Shown: positions 1 through 11,162 of the stretch, one piece after another
Numbering within the stretch: the stretch's first letter is position 1
How the letters are laid out: each line of letters begins with the position of its first letter
Source: Symsagittifera roscoffensis
Lineage: Eukaryota > Xenacoelomorpha > Acoela > Convolutidae
Direction: 5' to 3'
Assembly: GCF_963678635.1 (NCBI RefSeq)
Contig: NC_087070.1
Span: 44,561,467-44,625,466 of the forward strand
DNA length: 64,000 bases
The notes under the pieces: model-generated
Databases searched by the model: none
The model's input: only the letters and a program-made list of their open reading frames with translations
Told to the model about the DNA's origin: nothing
Position numbers and translations under genes: made by a program

Positions 1-422
1 AACTAGTACTTCGACGCAACTTCAAACACAGCTTTAGATAATGCTTAAACCTATTTTTGCTCATTTCTATTCAATAAACGCATGCAGGCAGTATGTTTCC
101 GTTCAATATTTGAAAAACATAACTTGACACTTTTGCATACGAGATTGATCTTGCAGAGAAATTCAGTACTGCTGCAGTACTGTTACAGTAAAAAAAAAAC
201 AGCATTGTTACAGTACTGCGGCAGGGTCAAGTTATCTCTGATCAGAGATAAATCAGCGAGAAAAAATAGCACTGTTACAGAGATAAATCAGCAATGTAAC
301 AGCACTGAAAATTGCAAAAATAGCACTAAAAAAGCAGAAGAGTATGTTTTTGCTCTTTCACACATGTTCTTTCACGACAAGGCATGAATGAAAAATGAAA
401 TATTAGAACGCAAGAATGAACA
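1..422. repeat. Start of window: short-motif repeat region, no gene
   Basis: About 150-320 is built from recurring short words such as TACAGTACTG and GCACTGTTACAG, alternating with AGATAAATCAGC. An open frame at 82-387 runs through these words and looks like a by-product of the repeat, not a gene. No splice-bounded exon was recognised. Confidence 0.45.
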
Positions 423-953
423 AGACTGCTCGTATCAGGGCGAAGCCCTGAATGTTCCGACTGCCTTTTAAGGTTTATTGAGCAGCAGTAATACATAAAA
501 AAATTAAATGAAATAAAATAAAATGAAATGTTTTTTTAATTTGAAATTTTTTATGAAAATCATCCCCCCACACGCCATATAAAGTACAAAAAGATAGATT
601 TCGTTCCTGGTAACAAATCAATTATGGCAAATAAGCTTCGTTCAACCAATTTGGAACGATTTATAAGACGGATTAAATCTCCGCTTACGCGTTAATAGCG
701 CGAACTATATTGCGCGTTAATTGTCCCAAATTGGTTAAAATGGCCAAAATGGCAATTTTAAATCCTCATAAGTTTACGAAAAATGATCACAGGTGAAATA
801 TCTTTTCAAATTTAAGCTCAGGACAACAATACCTTTTGAATGATATAAAAAAATTCCGTCAAAAATGGCTAGTTAAAAAGTCGAAATTTGTCTGAAGAAA
901 AAAAACCCACCCCGAGCACAAATATTCCGTTACTTTCGTATCGAAAGTCGGAA
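423..953 (+). repeat. ~530-bp hairpin-ended dispersed element, copy A
   Basis: This is a full-length copy of a non-autonomous family seen again at 30206-30763 (-), 40823-41347 (+) and 60108-60634 (+). It begins with a head containing the perfect hairpin CAGGGCGAAGCCCTG followed by GTTCCGACTGCC. It ends with the hairpin ACTTTCGTATCGAAAGT followed by CGGAACA. The two ends share the inverted word TGTTCCGACT. An internal imperfect palindrome (TTAATAGCGCG ... CGCGTTAA) lies near the middle, at about 690-722. It has no coding capacity. Class is uncertain: a MITE or a Helentron-like derivative are both possible. Confidence 0.75.
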
Positions 954-1715
954 CAAAAAAGAAGTCGTTTGCTTGGTTTCGGGCGCTTTTCTCAATTTTC
1001 CTGGCTCTTTTCTTTGAAAGAAACCCGATTATAACAATTGAAAGAGCAAAAACAAACAGAAAGTGCAAAAACATACTCTTCAACAGTTACAACATTAGTT
1101 GAAAGATGGCCTCGGGCATCTTTCAACTATGTTCTAACTACTACAAAGAAGTTCTGAAAACAGTACTGATTTTTACTGGCAGACCAATCCGGGCAGTATT
1201 GGAAACATTAGTGCAATGTTTGAAACACTAGCTTTTGTTTTTGAAACAAAAGAGCAATATTTTTCATAGAACAACCTAACAAAACGAATTACAAAAGTAA
1301 TTAAAAATCACCTTTTTACCTGCAAATGTTATCTAGTGTGTTGCGAGTGTTTTGTTCGAACTTTTTTAAATGTGTTTCATACCAGATAAGCAAGCCTCTT
1401 CTTGCAGCTCCGATTCATCGAAAGCCCAACAAAAAGTTTTTAAATTTTAAATAAGGATTAACTTAGCAAAAACAACGTATGGCATGAATTAAAGTTCAGT
1501 TAAAGCATCATGCTTTGCTAAATAGGGCAACGTTGACAACCTATAGACGCTGAAACCATGCACATATACCTCAATGCAAATGTATTCAAAGCACTGGATT
1601 TTTTGTATTCAATCAGTTTTAATAAACTGAGCTGTCATTTGATCGGATTTATTGCTGTGCAAAACAACATCTTGTTGAAGTTTTGACTGCTCCAAGCTTG
1701 GATATTTCTGCAAAT

Positions 1716-4360
1716 ATGGACCAAAAGGGTGGAAACAGTAAAAGTATGTTAGTTTTGTCTTGTTTGCTCATGTCCGGGTAAAAATTATTTCAGTCAGCGA
1801 CCTGAGTTTTCCCTTGAAGCAAAGTTTGTAACGAAAAGAAGCTACAAGTTTTAACTCTCATTACCAGAGTAATTGAAAAAGAAGTGGATGCTTGCTGAAG
1901 GTATTCAAGGCTTAAAGATTTTAATTCGAACGAATCTCCGTTTTGAGAATCATTGAAAAATGTTTGAGGTCCACCAATGACAGTATCTGGGCAACGTCCA
2001 AAAGCGAGTTTTGATTTGTTAAATCTAAATCAATGAAAAATATTTCGTTACTTTCGTATCGAAAGTCGGAACAATAATAGAGAAATTTTTTCATAAACGT
2101 TTTTATTTGAGTTTTTTGAAAGAAGTTTGTCATTTTTAGTTTTCTATAAAATGAGCCATATGACTTTTTGCGATAAGTCTGATATTTTCATATTAGGTTA
2201 AGAACTCAAAGTACTGTATGAGCAAACCCATCTATCCCTTTTTCATAAAATAGCAAAAGAAAATCATACGCTTGTGGACAAAACTAAACGCAAATTCAGG
2301 CTGTTTTCAGCGACCATTTTGGACAGAAATTACTTCGAATTTCTGCAATAATTATACACAGTCCAAAAAATGATCAGCGCTACCTTCTATGAAGTTACCA
2401 AACTCTGATGTATTCACAGAGTATGGCTCTGATTGATTTGGGCTGATCCTATGTGAAAGTTTTAAGTTAATGTTGCCGAAATGGACATAAAAATTAATCA
2501 TTTTAAGAGATAAAACCTGAGTTTGCAAACTTTCATTTGTCCAGTGGTGTATTCAAAAAGTGCTTTTCATCGACAATATTAGTCCACTAGTTAACATAAG
2601 TTTTTCTATGACATAGCTTACAATTATTGTTTAATCGACATTGTTTTGATCAAGAACAAAGAAAAAACGAGGTAGAATTCCTATAAAGGGTGTAGTGATA
2701 TCCGAAAAAATTAATTTTGCTTGAAATGAAAAAAATACGATATAAATTCAAGTTCAAAAAGTTGAAAAAATAAAAAACATAATTAAAGATAAACAGTTTT
2801 TTTTAAAGATAAACAGAAGGTTTTTTTTTTCCGTAATGCGTAAGCAATATAACAATAATAGATCAAATTTATTCAAAACTTTTTCATATTTTTCTAAATT
2901 TCATTTTGGATATTATTCTTCTATATACTGAGTGATGTTGGAAACAAAACAAAAGTTTTTTAAGATATATTTTCTTGAGAGTTTGCAAAAAAATTTGCAT
3001 TCTTGTAGAAGACAGCAAAAATTGGCAATTTGCATAGAAATTGAGTTTTCGAAATACATGTAAGCAGTAGCGGATTTAGGGGGGGGGGGGAAGCCTTCCC
3101 CCTCAGGGATTTCACCCCCTGTCGACCCAAAGGGTCCCCCCTTTGTAATATTTTGTGATGTTCATTTTTGGCCGACTGACCCTAAAGTTTTTCTAAAGGA
3201 GCCTTTGGCGCCAATCTAAACTAATTTTGAGGGGGGAGCGCGCGCCAAAAAACGCGATTTTTTCGGTCGAAATTTTCCGAACAGTGCCAAAAAACGTCTT
3301 TTTTGGCATTTTTTTCAAAACTTTGCCAGAAATTTTGGTCAATTTTGGGTCTTTATAGTGGTTTGGGAGAGCTCAGAAAATCAACTTGCTCGACCTAAAA
3401 ATACAGGTCGACAAAACTTTTAAAGTTTTTTTTTTGAAAATTCGCCTCCTCCCTCGAGAAGTTCCTAGATCCGCGCCTGCGTGTAAGGCAAAAAAACGTT
3501 TAATCTGATTCATTTTAAAGAACTAAAAGTATTACTTTTTTGGCCACAGTTCTGCAGAAAAACCTTGCTCTTTTCAGGTCAAAAAAACTAAATAAAACCG
3601 AAAGATATGCCAGAAGCACACCAATTTTTCTTTGGATCCAAACTCGGTTTTCTTGGTAAATTTCAGACTTCTTTTTCAAGCTAACAAGCAAGCTAAGTTT
3701 CAGAAAACATTAAAATGTAGTTTATTAGGTAGATTGTTATTAAATTTGCTTCAAAATTGTTAGTTTGTAAGATTTGACAGTTTTTTACCTTTTCCATTTG
3801 CGGAGAGACCTTCATACTAATTTTTGAGATCCATTTTTTGCTCAACGACCCTAAGGGCTCTTTGGACGCCAATACATACAAATTTTGAGAAAGTAGCGTG
3901 CGCGAAAAAGCAGTTTTATGGAATTAACCTTCCAAAAATATCCTAAACGCGTCTTTTTGCCTCTTGTTTTAAAAGTTGTGCTTTCGGTTGCAACACTGAA
4001 AATGAATGAAATCTTTTTTGTGATTTGGGAGAGCTCGGAAAATCAATTTGGTCGATGTTAAAAAGATCGTTAAAACATTCGAAAATTTTTTGAAAATTTG
4101 TTCCCCCTTCGAGAAATATTATTTCCGCCCCTGTCAGTATGTAATAATTTCGGCGAGTTTCATTCATTTTCATGTATTTCAATACAGGACACGACAATGC
4201 TCGTATGAGTATTTTGAACGAACTCAACTACGAAGAGTTGGTGCGGCAGCATCACGAAAACCAGAATGACCTGGTCAATCAAAAATATGCAGATGAGAAG
4301 TTCTTCGATATCCCAGACGAAAGAGGACAGCCGGTGTCGAAACCTCCGAGGACCGAATAG
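1716..4360 (+). CDS. Possible small two-exon gene, 64 residues, unrecognised
   Basis: The proposed exons are 1716-1737 and 4188-4360. The first starts at an ATG, encodes MDQKGGN and ends one base into a codon before a GTAAAAGT donor. The second follows a TTTCAATACAG acceptor, begins in the matching phase and ends at TAG 4358-4360. The joined product is hydrophilic and highly charged, with a likely helical stretch (LNELNYEELVRQHHENQ) and a basic, proline-containing tail (PVSKPPRTE). There is no signal peptide or membrane segment. The 4188 exon is the well-supported part because its composition stands out from the AT-rich surroundings. The first exon is inferred from phase and donor alone. Alternatives: the second exon is the last exon of a gene starting before the window, or it is spliced at a weak donor at 4334 as the N terminus of the CCDC42-like gene downstream, where the phase would also fit. 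Confidence 0.42.
1900..2075 (+). repeat. Diverged 3' end of the ~530-bp hairpin-ended family
   Basis: The terminal hairpin ACTTTCGTATCGAAAGT followed by CGGAACAA is preserved at about 2048-2075. It is preceded by a loosely matching stretch of the same family. The 5' two thirds are absent or unrecognisable. Confidence 0.5.
3064..3480 (+). repeat. ~400-bp CAGGGGCGGAT-family element, copy 1
   Basis: It starts with AGTAGCGGATTTAG followed by a G run and ends with TAGATCCGCGCCTG. The ends are imperfect inverted repeats of CAGGGGCGGAT. Family landmarks inside are GGGATTTCACCCCCTGTCGA, an AGCGCGCGCC block, and GGGAGAGCTC followed by a GGTCGAC word. Copies recur at 3785-4133, 15381-15682, 22615-22700, 41425-42029, 48512-48885 and 63618-63978. 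The terminal word resembles hAT-type ends; that assignment is inference. Confidence 0.7.
3785..4133 (+). repeat. ~400-bp CAGGGGCGGAT-family element, copy 2
   Basis: This diverged copy aligns with the copy at 3064-3480 through the landmarks CGACCCTAAGGG, GCCAATACA, GTAGCGTGCGCG and GGGAGAGCTCGGAAAATCAA, and ends at TTTCCGCCCCTG. The G-rich head is lost. It ends 54 bp upstream of the exon at 4188. Confidence 0.6.
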
Positions 4361-4445
4361 ACGACGAAAGTACTTTCGGAAGAAGGAAAACAAAATTCAA
4401 GCTGGCATTAATTCTTGAAATTTGCTAATAGAAACGCGTAACTTT

Positions 4446-5998
4446 AGGAGTCGATTACCGTAGTGAAATCTCTTATATATGAGTCGTGATGATTTTTTTG
4501 TTTTTTTTTTTCAGGAAAAAAAGTTTGATTGCTCAAGTTTGATTTTTTCGTGTTTTTGCCTTGACTTTTTGTAAAGTTCAGATCTTTTTCTTCGTTAAAA
4601 GTAAAGCAGTCTCTACTGTCGTACAGCAAAGTTTTAAATGTCACAAGAAAACTTCATCCACTTCTTGTTTCGAAAGTGAATTTATGTTTTACAGATGTGC
4701 AAGCGGAATAAAAAAATATACCCATTGATCCAATTTTCTCAACCTGGAGTAATTTTAGCAAAAAAGTGCCAATCATNNNNNNNNNNNNNNNNNNNNNNNN
4801 NNNNNNNNNNNNNNNNNNNNNNNNNNNNNNNNNNNNNNNNNNNNNNNNNNNNNNNNNNNNNNNNNNNNNNNNNNNNNNNNNNNNNNNNNNNNNNNNNNNN
4901 NNNNNNNNNNNNNNNNNNNNNNNNNNNNNNNNNNNNNNNNNNNNNNNNNNNNNNNNNNNNNNNNNNNNNNNNNNNNCAACTGTCGAACAGCAAAAGTTTA
5001 AAGTACACAAAAAACGTGATTGACTTCGAGTTTCGAAAGTATACTCATATTTACAGATTTCCCAGCAGAATAAAAAAACTCAGACTTTGATCCTTTTTTT
5101 CTCAAATTGGGTACATTTCATCAAAAAAGTATTAATTAAGAGTCGATTAATGTTGTTCAACTTTCAGACTCTTGTATCATTCGCATTGATTTTTTTCCGT
5201 TTTTTTCCGTTTTTAGGCTACAATATACTTTTCAAGGTTTGATTTTTGATATATTTTAAAGTTTAGTTCATTTCCCTTCTTGAAAAGAAGGCAAACTCTG
5301 CCATTGAACACCAAATAGTAAAGGTCACAAGAAACGTAATCGAACTCTAGTTTTGATGAGCCAATTTCTTGTACAGATTTTTTGTCAAGATACAAAAAAT
5401 ATCTATCAATCCAGTGTTCTCAAATTGGCACAATTCTATTTATAAACTGTCAATCATAAAATGTACTAAAAAATAAAAGAACTTAAGGCCACCTTTTTTT
5501 TCCTTTTCGAATGCTGAGGTTGTTTGAGAAAAACACCTCAGTTTTTACTGTTTACTTGCATTCGGTGACTCTGTTTTAACTGTTGGCTATGTTTGTTCTT
5601 GAAGTTCAAGCTTTAAGGCCATTTTTTTCAGACACATGAAACAAACCTGTGTTTTCTTCTATTTCCTTGCGTTCATGATTTTTGTCTAACTTTAGTTGGC
5701 TATGTTTAAGAGTCGATCAACTTAGTTCAGATTCTTATGTGAGTCAAGATGATTTTTTTCTTTCGTTTGTGTCCAGAACAAGTCTTAAAAATTATTCAGG
5801 CTCATATTTACTTTTTCATGGTTTACCTTTTGATTTCTTTTCAAAAAACTTCGTTTACTTTATTAAAAAAGTCATAGTTCTTCATCGAACAGCAAAAATG
5901 TACCAGTCACCAAAAACGTGATTAACTTCTTTTTTCGAAAAATGAATATAGTTTTCATATTTCCCAGCAAAATAAATACATGGTGATTCAATTTTCTT
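4446..5998 (+). repeat. Tandem copies of a ~300-bp sense-oriented module
   Basis: At least four units lie head to tail: about 4446-4776, a partial unit at 4977-5130, 5141-5458 and 5708-5998. Each has the same order of landmarks: GAGTCGAT(T/C)A; a TATAnGAGTC-GATGATTTTTT block; a long T run ending in CAG(GAAAA); CTnTCGnACAGCAAAA; ACGTGATnGACTTC; TTTCGAAAG; TTTCCCAGCnGAATAAA; and TTTTCTCAAnnTGG. Further copies of the module lie at about 11498, 12346, 17768 and 21150, all in the same orientation. No protein is encoded. Confidence 0.65.
4777..4976. other. Assembly gap, 200 N
   Basis: Exactly 200 N bases fall inside the tandem module array. A round-number gap inside a repeat suggests a scaffolding gap of unknown true length. 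Open frames drawn across it have no meaning. Confidence 0.98.
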
Positions 5999-5999
5999 T

Positions 6000-8886
6000 C
6001 TTTGAAGTTCAGAAGTTGAGATTTTTTGAAAAAACGTCTGTATTTTTTGTTTAGTTGCGTGCATAAATTATTTTACCGTCCGTTTTTTATTGCTTCTTTT
6101 GGGAACAAGTACAAAAATTTATCGATGAAACTGATTTTTGTTCACAGAAACAAACTATTGAGTTTTTGACACTCATTTTGTTTTCTAAACTAAACTAAAC
6201 CTGCGAAAAAGAAGTCGCCTAATTTTTACAAGCTGTTTAACTTTTGTGTCCATAATGGTCTGGCGGGTCACAGGAGCCGCGCCGCTCACGTATATCTGCC
6301 CTTGTTGCACGCGAATGTTGAAACAAATGCTTGAAGTAACGCTAAATTTAACATGTCGATTCGAACGCCGAACCATTTCTAGTCACAAAAATGTAACGTG
6401 CATTGTCACTCGATTGAGCAGTTTTTTACAATGAAGAAAAAACTTCCCAAACAGCTAAAGTTTCTGAGTTTTTTTGATTTCGGAATTTAATCACTTTCGA
6501 AAATAAGAGCAAGAATCAAACTGTTTAAATAAATCCGTAACTGTTTTAAAACTGTTTGAAAAAACTGTAAAAAGAGTTAGAAATTGTAACAAACCTCCGC
6601 AGATCCTCCTATCACACCGCGGACAAAAAACGACCCAATTTGACCAAAAGAAATTTGTTCAGTTAAATATTGTGATCGGATTTTTTGGTGCTAATTGCAC
6701 ACCGAACAGCTAAATTGTTGATTTTGTGATCTTGAGAAAAGTTTTCAGAAAAGTTTTCTGTACAATTAACAATAGCAACGTTTTTCAAAAATATGTCTGT
6801 GATGGCAAAAAGTGGACTGTTGGTTTCAATTTGATGAAATTTGAGATGAAACAAGAGTTTTTTGAAAAACAAACTGAAAAAATTATTGACAACTTACTGG
6901 AAGCTTACGAGCAACAGGATATTGGGCCACTAAAGATAAAACATGCTACTACGAAGTATATTGTATTTGAGCTACTAAAAAATAGTGCCGTATAAAATAT
7001 TGTTGACAAAGATACAACTGGGTCAAAAATTTTGACACCTGTTTACATGTGAGACACAACTTTATTGATGAGGGACTAACCGTAAAACAATCATGCGAAT
7101 AACTCCTTGAAACTGTTGAAAACTCAATTAATCAAAAATAAATCTCGTAGAAATACTTCGTGTAAAAAAAGCTTTTTTTTGCAGAGATAAAAAAGTGAAA
7201 TCAACAATTTCAATGAAGTTTTGGGAAGTAATTTGAAATGGATGATTTTTTTATGTGGTCTAACATTGCGTGTTTTGAAAATAATCTCACAGCTCCTTAA
7301 CTTTGTGATGACGTTGTGCGCCAAATGCCAGTGGTATTCAACTCCTAGGCCCGGAGGTTAATTTTCAATGTAACCGTTCAAAAATTTCCGATGGTGAAAT
7401 TAAACCGCGAAAAAGACTCTACTTCATTAATCAACAGAAGTTTTTGCGCATCGTAAAAAGATTCCAATTAGTCCTCCCAGAGAAGATTGCGGAAGTTTTG
7501 GCCAGTTTGATTACCTTTGAGTAACTTTGCCCTGTGAACACAGTTAAACTTTGCTGAATATACTCGAGAAGCGTGAAAAACGCATATCATTAAATTGTCC
7601 ATTCTTACATTCTTAGGTGAATAATCCTTGAACGCATTAATTGTAGAAATATGGCTCAGAAAAAAACAATGGGACACTTTTTTTCATGCCTAAGGCATCA
7701 TTTTAATCCACTCTAAGAATGGACAGGCTTTAAAACAGGAGAGGTTTAGGAAATTTCACTCCAGCCAGTAGAGATATTTTTTTCCTTAAAGTTGATTCAA
7801 CTTCAACCCAAAATGACTCTGTCGGCAAATTTTCTGTCGGCACTTATGAGATTTGCATTTTGAATTTTCAAGATTTTCAAGAATTTGCATTTTGAATGAT
7901 AATGGAATCAAAATTCTTTGATATCTACCTTATTTAAACCTGTCCATTGTGAGTATCAAAGTGTTTAAGTGGTAAAATTGCGTCATCACTCAGGAAAAAA
8001 AGTTATGATTATTGCTTCATACTGCTCAAAAAAAACTTTAAAATTTTTTCCGTGTTTTTTGACGAATTTAGTCGAGATACTTTTCAAGCATTTGGTACAA
8101 GAATGAAATGTTTTATTTTATGGGCAACTATAGATATTTTAAAACAAAAGGGTCATCAAAATTTTATGACTTCATGATTTTGCACCAAAATGTGATTTAA
8201 CTATACCAAATGTCAAAACCATTGCGTTTAACGGATTTAAAAAATTGAATTTTGACCATTACTTAGTATCAAGCAACACAAAAATTTAAAAATTTAGATT
8301 AGTTCGTACCAGTCTCTTTTTAACACAAGCCACTTCCGATGTGTCTATGAAAAACTAATTCAATGACATCATTCCATTTGAGACAAGGTCTTGTCAAAGT
8401 TTTAATCGAGTTAAATTTTTAAAAGTTAAACGTTGTAAAAGTTTTAATCCTTGCACTTTATGTTTGGTCACAAATTTATTTAAAAGTTTTGGGATCAAAA
8501 ATGGATGATGATATGATTTGGATCTCAAATGAAAAAAATATAAGATCGCTTGCTTTAAACTGATCCATTTTGCCAAAAAAGTGAAAAAATAAAAACTGGA
8601 AAGTACCAGCAAAAAAAACATGGATAGGCAAAGCCAGAATGATTATGATGCATATTAACGTAGGTGTTTCAATACATGGAAACTCGCTGATTTGACGTAG
8701 CGCACAGTTAAGCAAAAATTGGCGAGTTTTTGAAAAACGTTATCAATTTGAATATTCCAGCAGCTTTCCATTTGTAGAGAACAATGGGACTTAATTTACT
8801 CAAAAATAGGAACAAAAATATTTGAAATTCAGTAATTGTTAGCGAAATTGAATTTGAAAACAGCAAAAAACTATACTACTGAAATA
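6000..8886. other. Intergenic/intronic stretch with no confident gene
   Basis: This is AT-rich sequence without a recognisable exon. The one notable frame is 6726-6995 (+), 89 codons from a GTG; its second half (EFFEKQTEKIIDNLLEAYEQ) has a charged, helical character. It has no homology that I recognise, no ATG at the start and no clear splice sites, so I do not call it a gene. A G/C-richer patch at 6240-6320 is also unexplained. Confidence 0.3.
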
Positions 8887-9621
8887 CAGTGCTGATTTAA
8901 ATTATCCGGACAAAACGAACAAAACTTGAATTTTGAAACGCATTTTTCTCAAATTGGGTTAAGATTAGACAAAAAGTGAAGAAAACAAAAGTTGCTTAGA
9001 ATTTCATCAAAATTAATATGGTTTTATTTTTCCTCCGAAGTTCTCAACCAAAATTTTACCCCAAAAATGGGTCATTTTGGCTTTTTTCAATTAATCAAAA
9101 ATTACGCGGAAACTACTTTGTTAATTGATAAAAAAAATTATATCAAAGGAAGCCTCTCACGCAGCTCAACAAAGTTTAAGAAGGGTTAATGCTCCAAAAG
9201 TTTGCGCAAAAATGTTTAAAATATATTTTTAAGCAATAATTCTGGGTTTTATATAGTAAAAATTACATTTATTGACTATCAAATGAAAAGTTTTTCTCTT
9301 ATACTGGTTTTTGGAGATTTAACCCTGCTTAGACTTTGTTGAGCTGCGTAAGAGGCTTCCTTTGATATAATTTTTTTTATCAATTAACAAAGTAGTTTCC
9401 GCGTAATTTTTGATTAATTGAAAAAAGCCAAAATGACCCATTTTTGGGGTAAAATTTTGGTTGAGAACTTCGGAGGAAAAATAGAACCATATTAATTTTG
9501 ATGAAATTCTAAGCAACTTTTGTCCTCTTCACTTTTTGTCTAATCTTAACCCAATTTGAGAAAAACGCGTTTGAAAAATCAAGTTTTGTTCGATTTGTCC
9601 GGATAATTTAAATCAGCACTG
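8887..9621. mobile_element. Tc1/mariner-type foldback element, 735 bp
   Basis: A large inverted repeat: the left arm, about 8887-9188, is nearly identical to the reverse complement of the right arm, about 9320-9621, with a ~130-bp spacer. Each end reads CAGTGCTGATTTAAATTATC inward, and both ends are flanked by TA (8885-8886 and 9622-9623), the target duplication typical of Tc1/mariner. The two mirror-image 65-codon frames in the arms are products of the palindrome, not genes. The arms are so alike that the element is either young or homogenised. An older relative lies at 18329-19336. Confidence 0.85.
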
Positions 9622-9623
9622 TA

Positions 9624-11162
9624 GTAAGTCATTTGAATTAAATGTTTTTTTATTTCAAAATAAAATTATTTTTTTTGGTAACATATACCACCAAAACCAA
9701 AAATAAGTCGGCTTTCTTTTCTTCACAAGAAAAAATATAAGAGAAAACAGAAAGTTTACCGTTTGTAAATCTCCACGGCTGATGGAAACTCTAGCTTTCT
9801 GCCTCCAAAAAGCCAAACTTCCTATCGGAACTCACCTACAGTGCGCAATAAAAGAAGCAAAAATGCAGAAATATACGTAAAGTTCCCTAAAGAAGCAAAG
9901 ATAAAAACTGTCTTCAAAAGAAGTAAAGCACAGGTTGCATCAAAATAAAGGCTATTTTTTTTGACAAACATGCTATCAAAAGTTTTCGAATGCTTGTTTT
10001 CGAAAAAAAATTATAGAATACATCAAACATAAATAGGTTTTTCTTTGCTAAATCTTTTCATAGTTTTCATTTCATTTTCTCAAAAAAAATTTCATGAAAA
10101 AATGAAAATATATGGTTTTTTCAATGATGCATTAAATGTTTTGAAGGATTTTCAAGCTACCGTCAGCAATATGAAAGACTTCAAAACCCTTCTTTTGACT
10201 GGAAAACGTTCAATCATGGCGTACCACAAGATACTGTTTTGAGACTAATTCATTCTAATTGTAAAAAATTTTGGAAACGAGTTCAACAGAAACATGAGTT
10301 TAGTGCAAACTACTGTTGATACAGGTGTTTAACTACAAGAAGTTCAAAAATGGACCCAAGAACATCTAACAAAATTTATGAATAATTAAGTGAAAAAAAA
10401 GCTTTTCCTTAATGTTGAGAAAACATAATTTTTTGTTTTTGGGGAAGAGAAGAGTTTAAAAAACATTATGAATGGAAAAACGTTTTTTTTTTCAAAGGTA
10501 CACGCCAGGTATGTTCGCAAATTTATGGACAAAAACTTTTTTTTAAGCTGAATTGAACCAATATTCAGGAAAAATAGCTGTTGCAATTAAGTCAATATTC
10601 TGCGTTTCACATATGATAGCATTAGAAACAAGACTTAAGCACAAAACAAATAAAACAAAATAGATAACTAGAAAAAAATTGGGGAAAGAAATTTGTAGCA
10701 ACATTTAGTTGAATAAATTTAAAATTTTACGGGTAAAACTAGGAAAAATTAAATTCAAACAAAAGAATAAATTTGAACTTAGAATTTTTTTAATTGATAG
10801 TTTCATCAGTTCTTTAGGAGATCATTTTTATTTCTAATATTAGTTTTACAAAAACAATTATCAATCAAGACTTAATTATACATTCCGTGATAATTGTTGA
10901 TTCTTAATTTATTTTGATAATTTCATTTTGTATCAGCGTGTATGTTTAGCCGAGTGGTTATTTTGAATTTACATGTTTGTGATTAAAAAAAAAGTAATTT
11001 CAAAGTTTTTGCTAATTACATAATTTTTTAAAATTTCAATTTTTACCTTGCAAATCACTTTTAAAAATCACCGTTTAACATGTACTCAAAAACTAACACA
11101 CAAAATGCCACCTTCTGATAAAGTATTCTAGTTCAAACTTCAGGGAACGCATTTGCTTTTAG
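9624..11162. other. Gene-poor AT-rich stretch before the first recognised CCDC42-like exon
   Basis: There is no confident exon. The N-terminal exon of the CCDC42-like gene must lie in or upstream of this stretch, but I could not find one encoding the expected LEKRxE-type segment. A 65-codon frame at 10045-10242 (+) has protein-like composition in its second half but no clear splice context. Confidence 0.3.

Noticed and set aside
82-387. 101-codon open frame at the window start
   Set aside because: It follows short repeated words (ACAGTACTG, AGATAAATCAGC) with no splice or domain support.
4654-5090. Open frames spanning 4654-5090 on both strands
   Set aside because: They run through the 200-N gap.
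8992-9516. Two 65-codon frames on opposite strands with nearly identical translations
   Set aside because: They are mirror copies in the arms of the foldback element and show no transposase motif.
10940-10962. TTAGCCGAGTGGTTA, resembling a tRNA A box
   Set aside because: No B box, acceptor stem or cloverleaf can be drawn around it.
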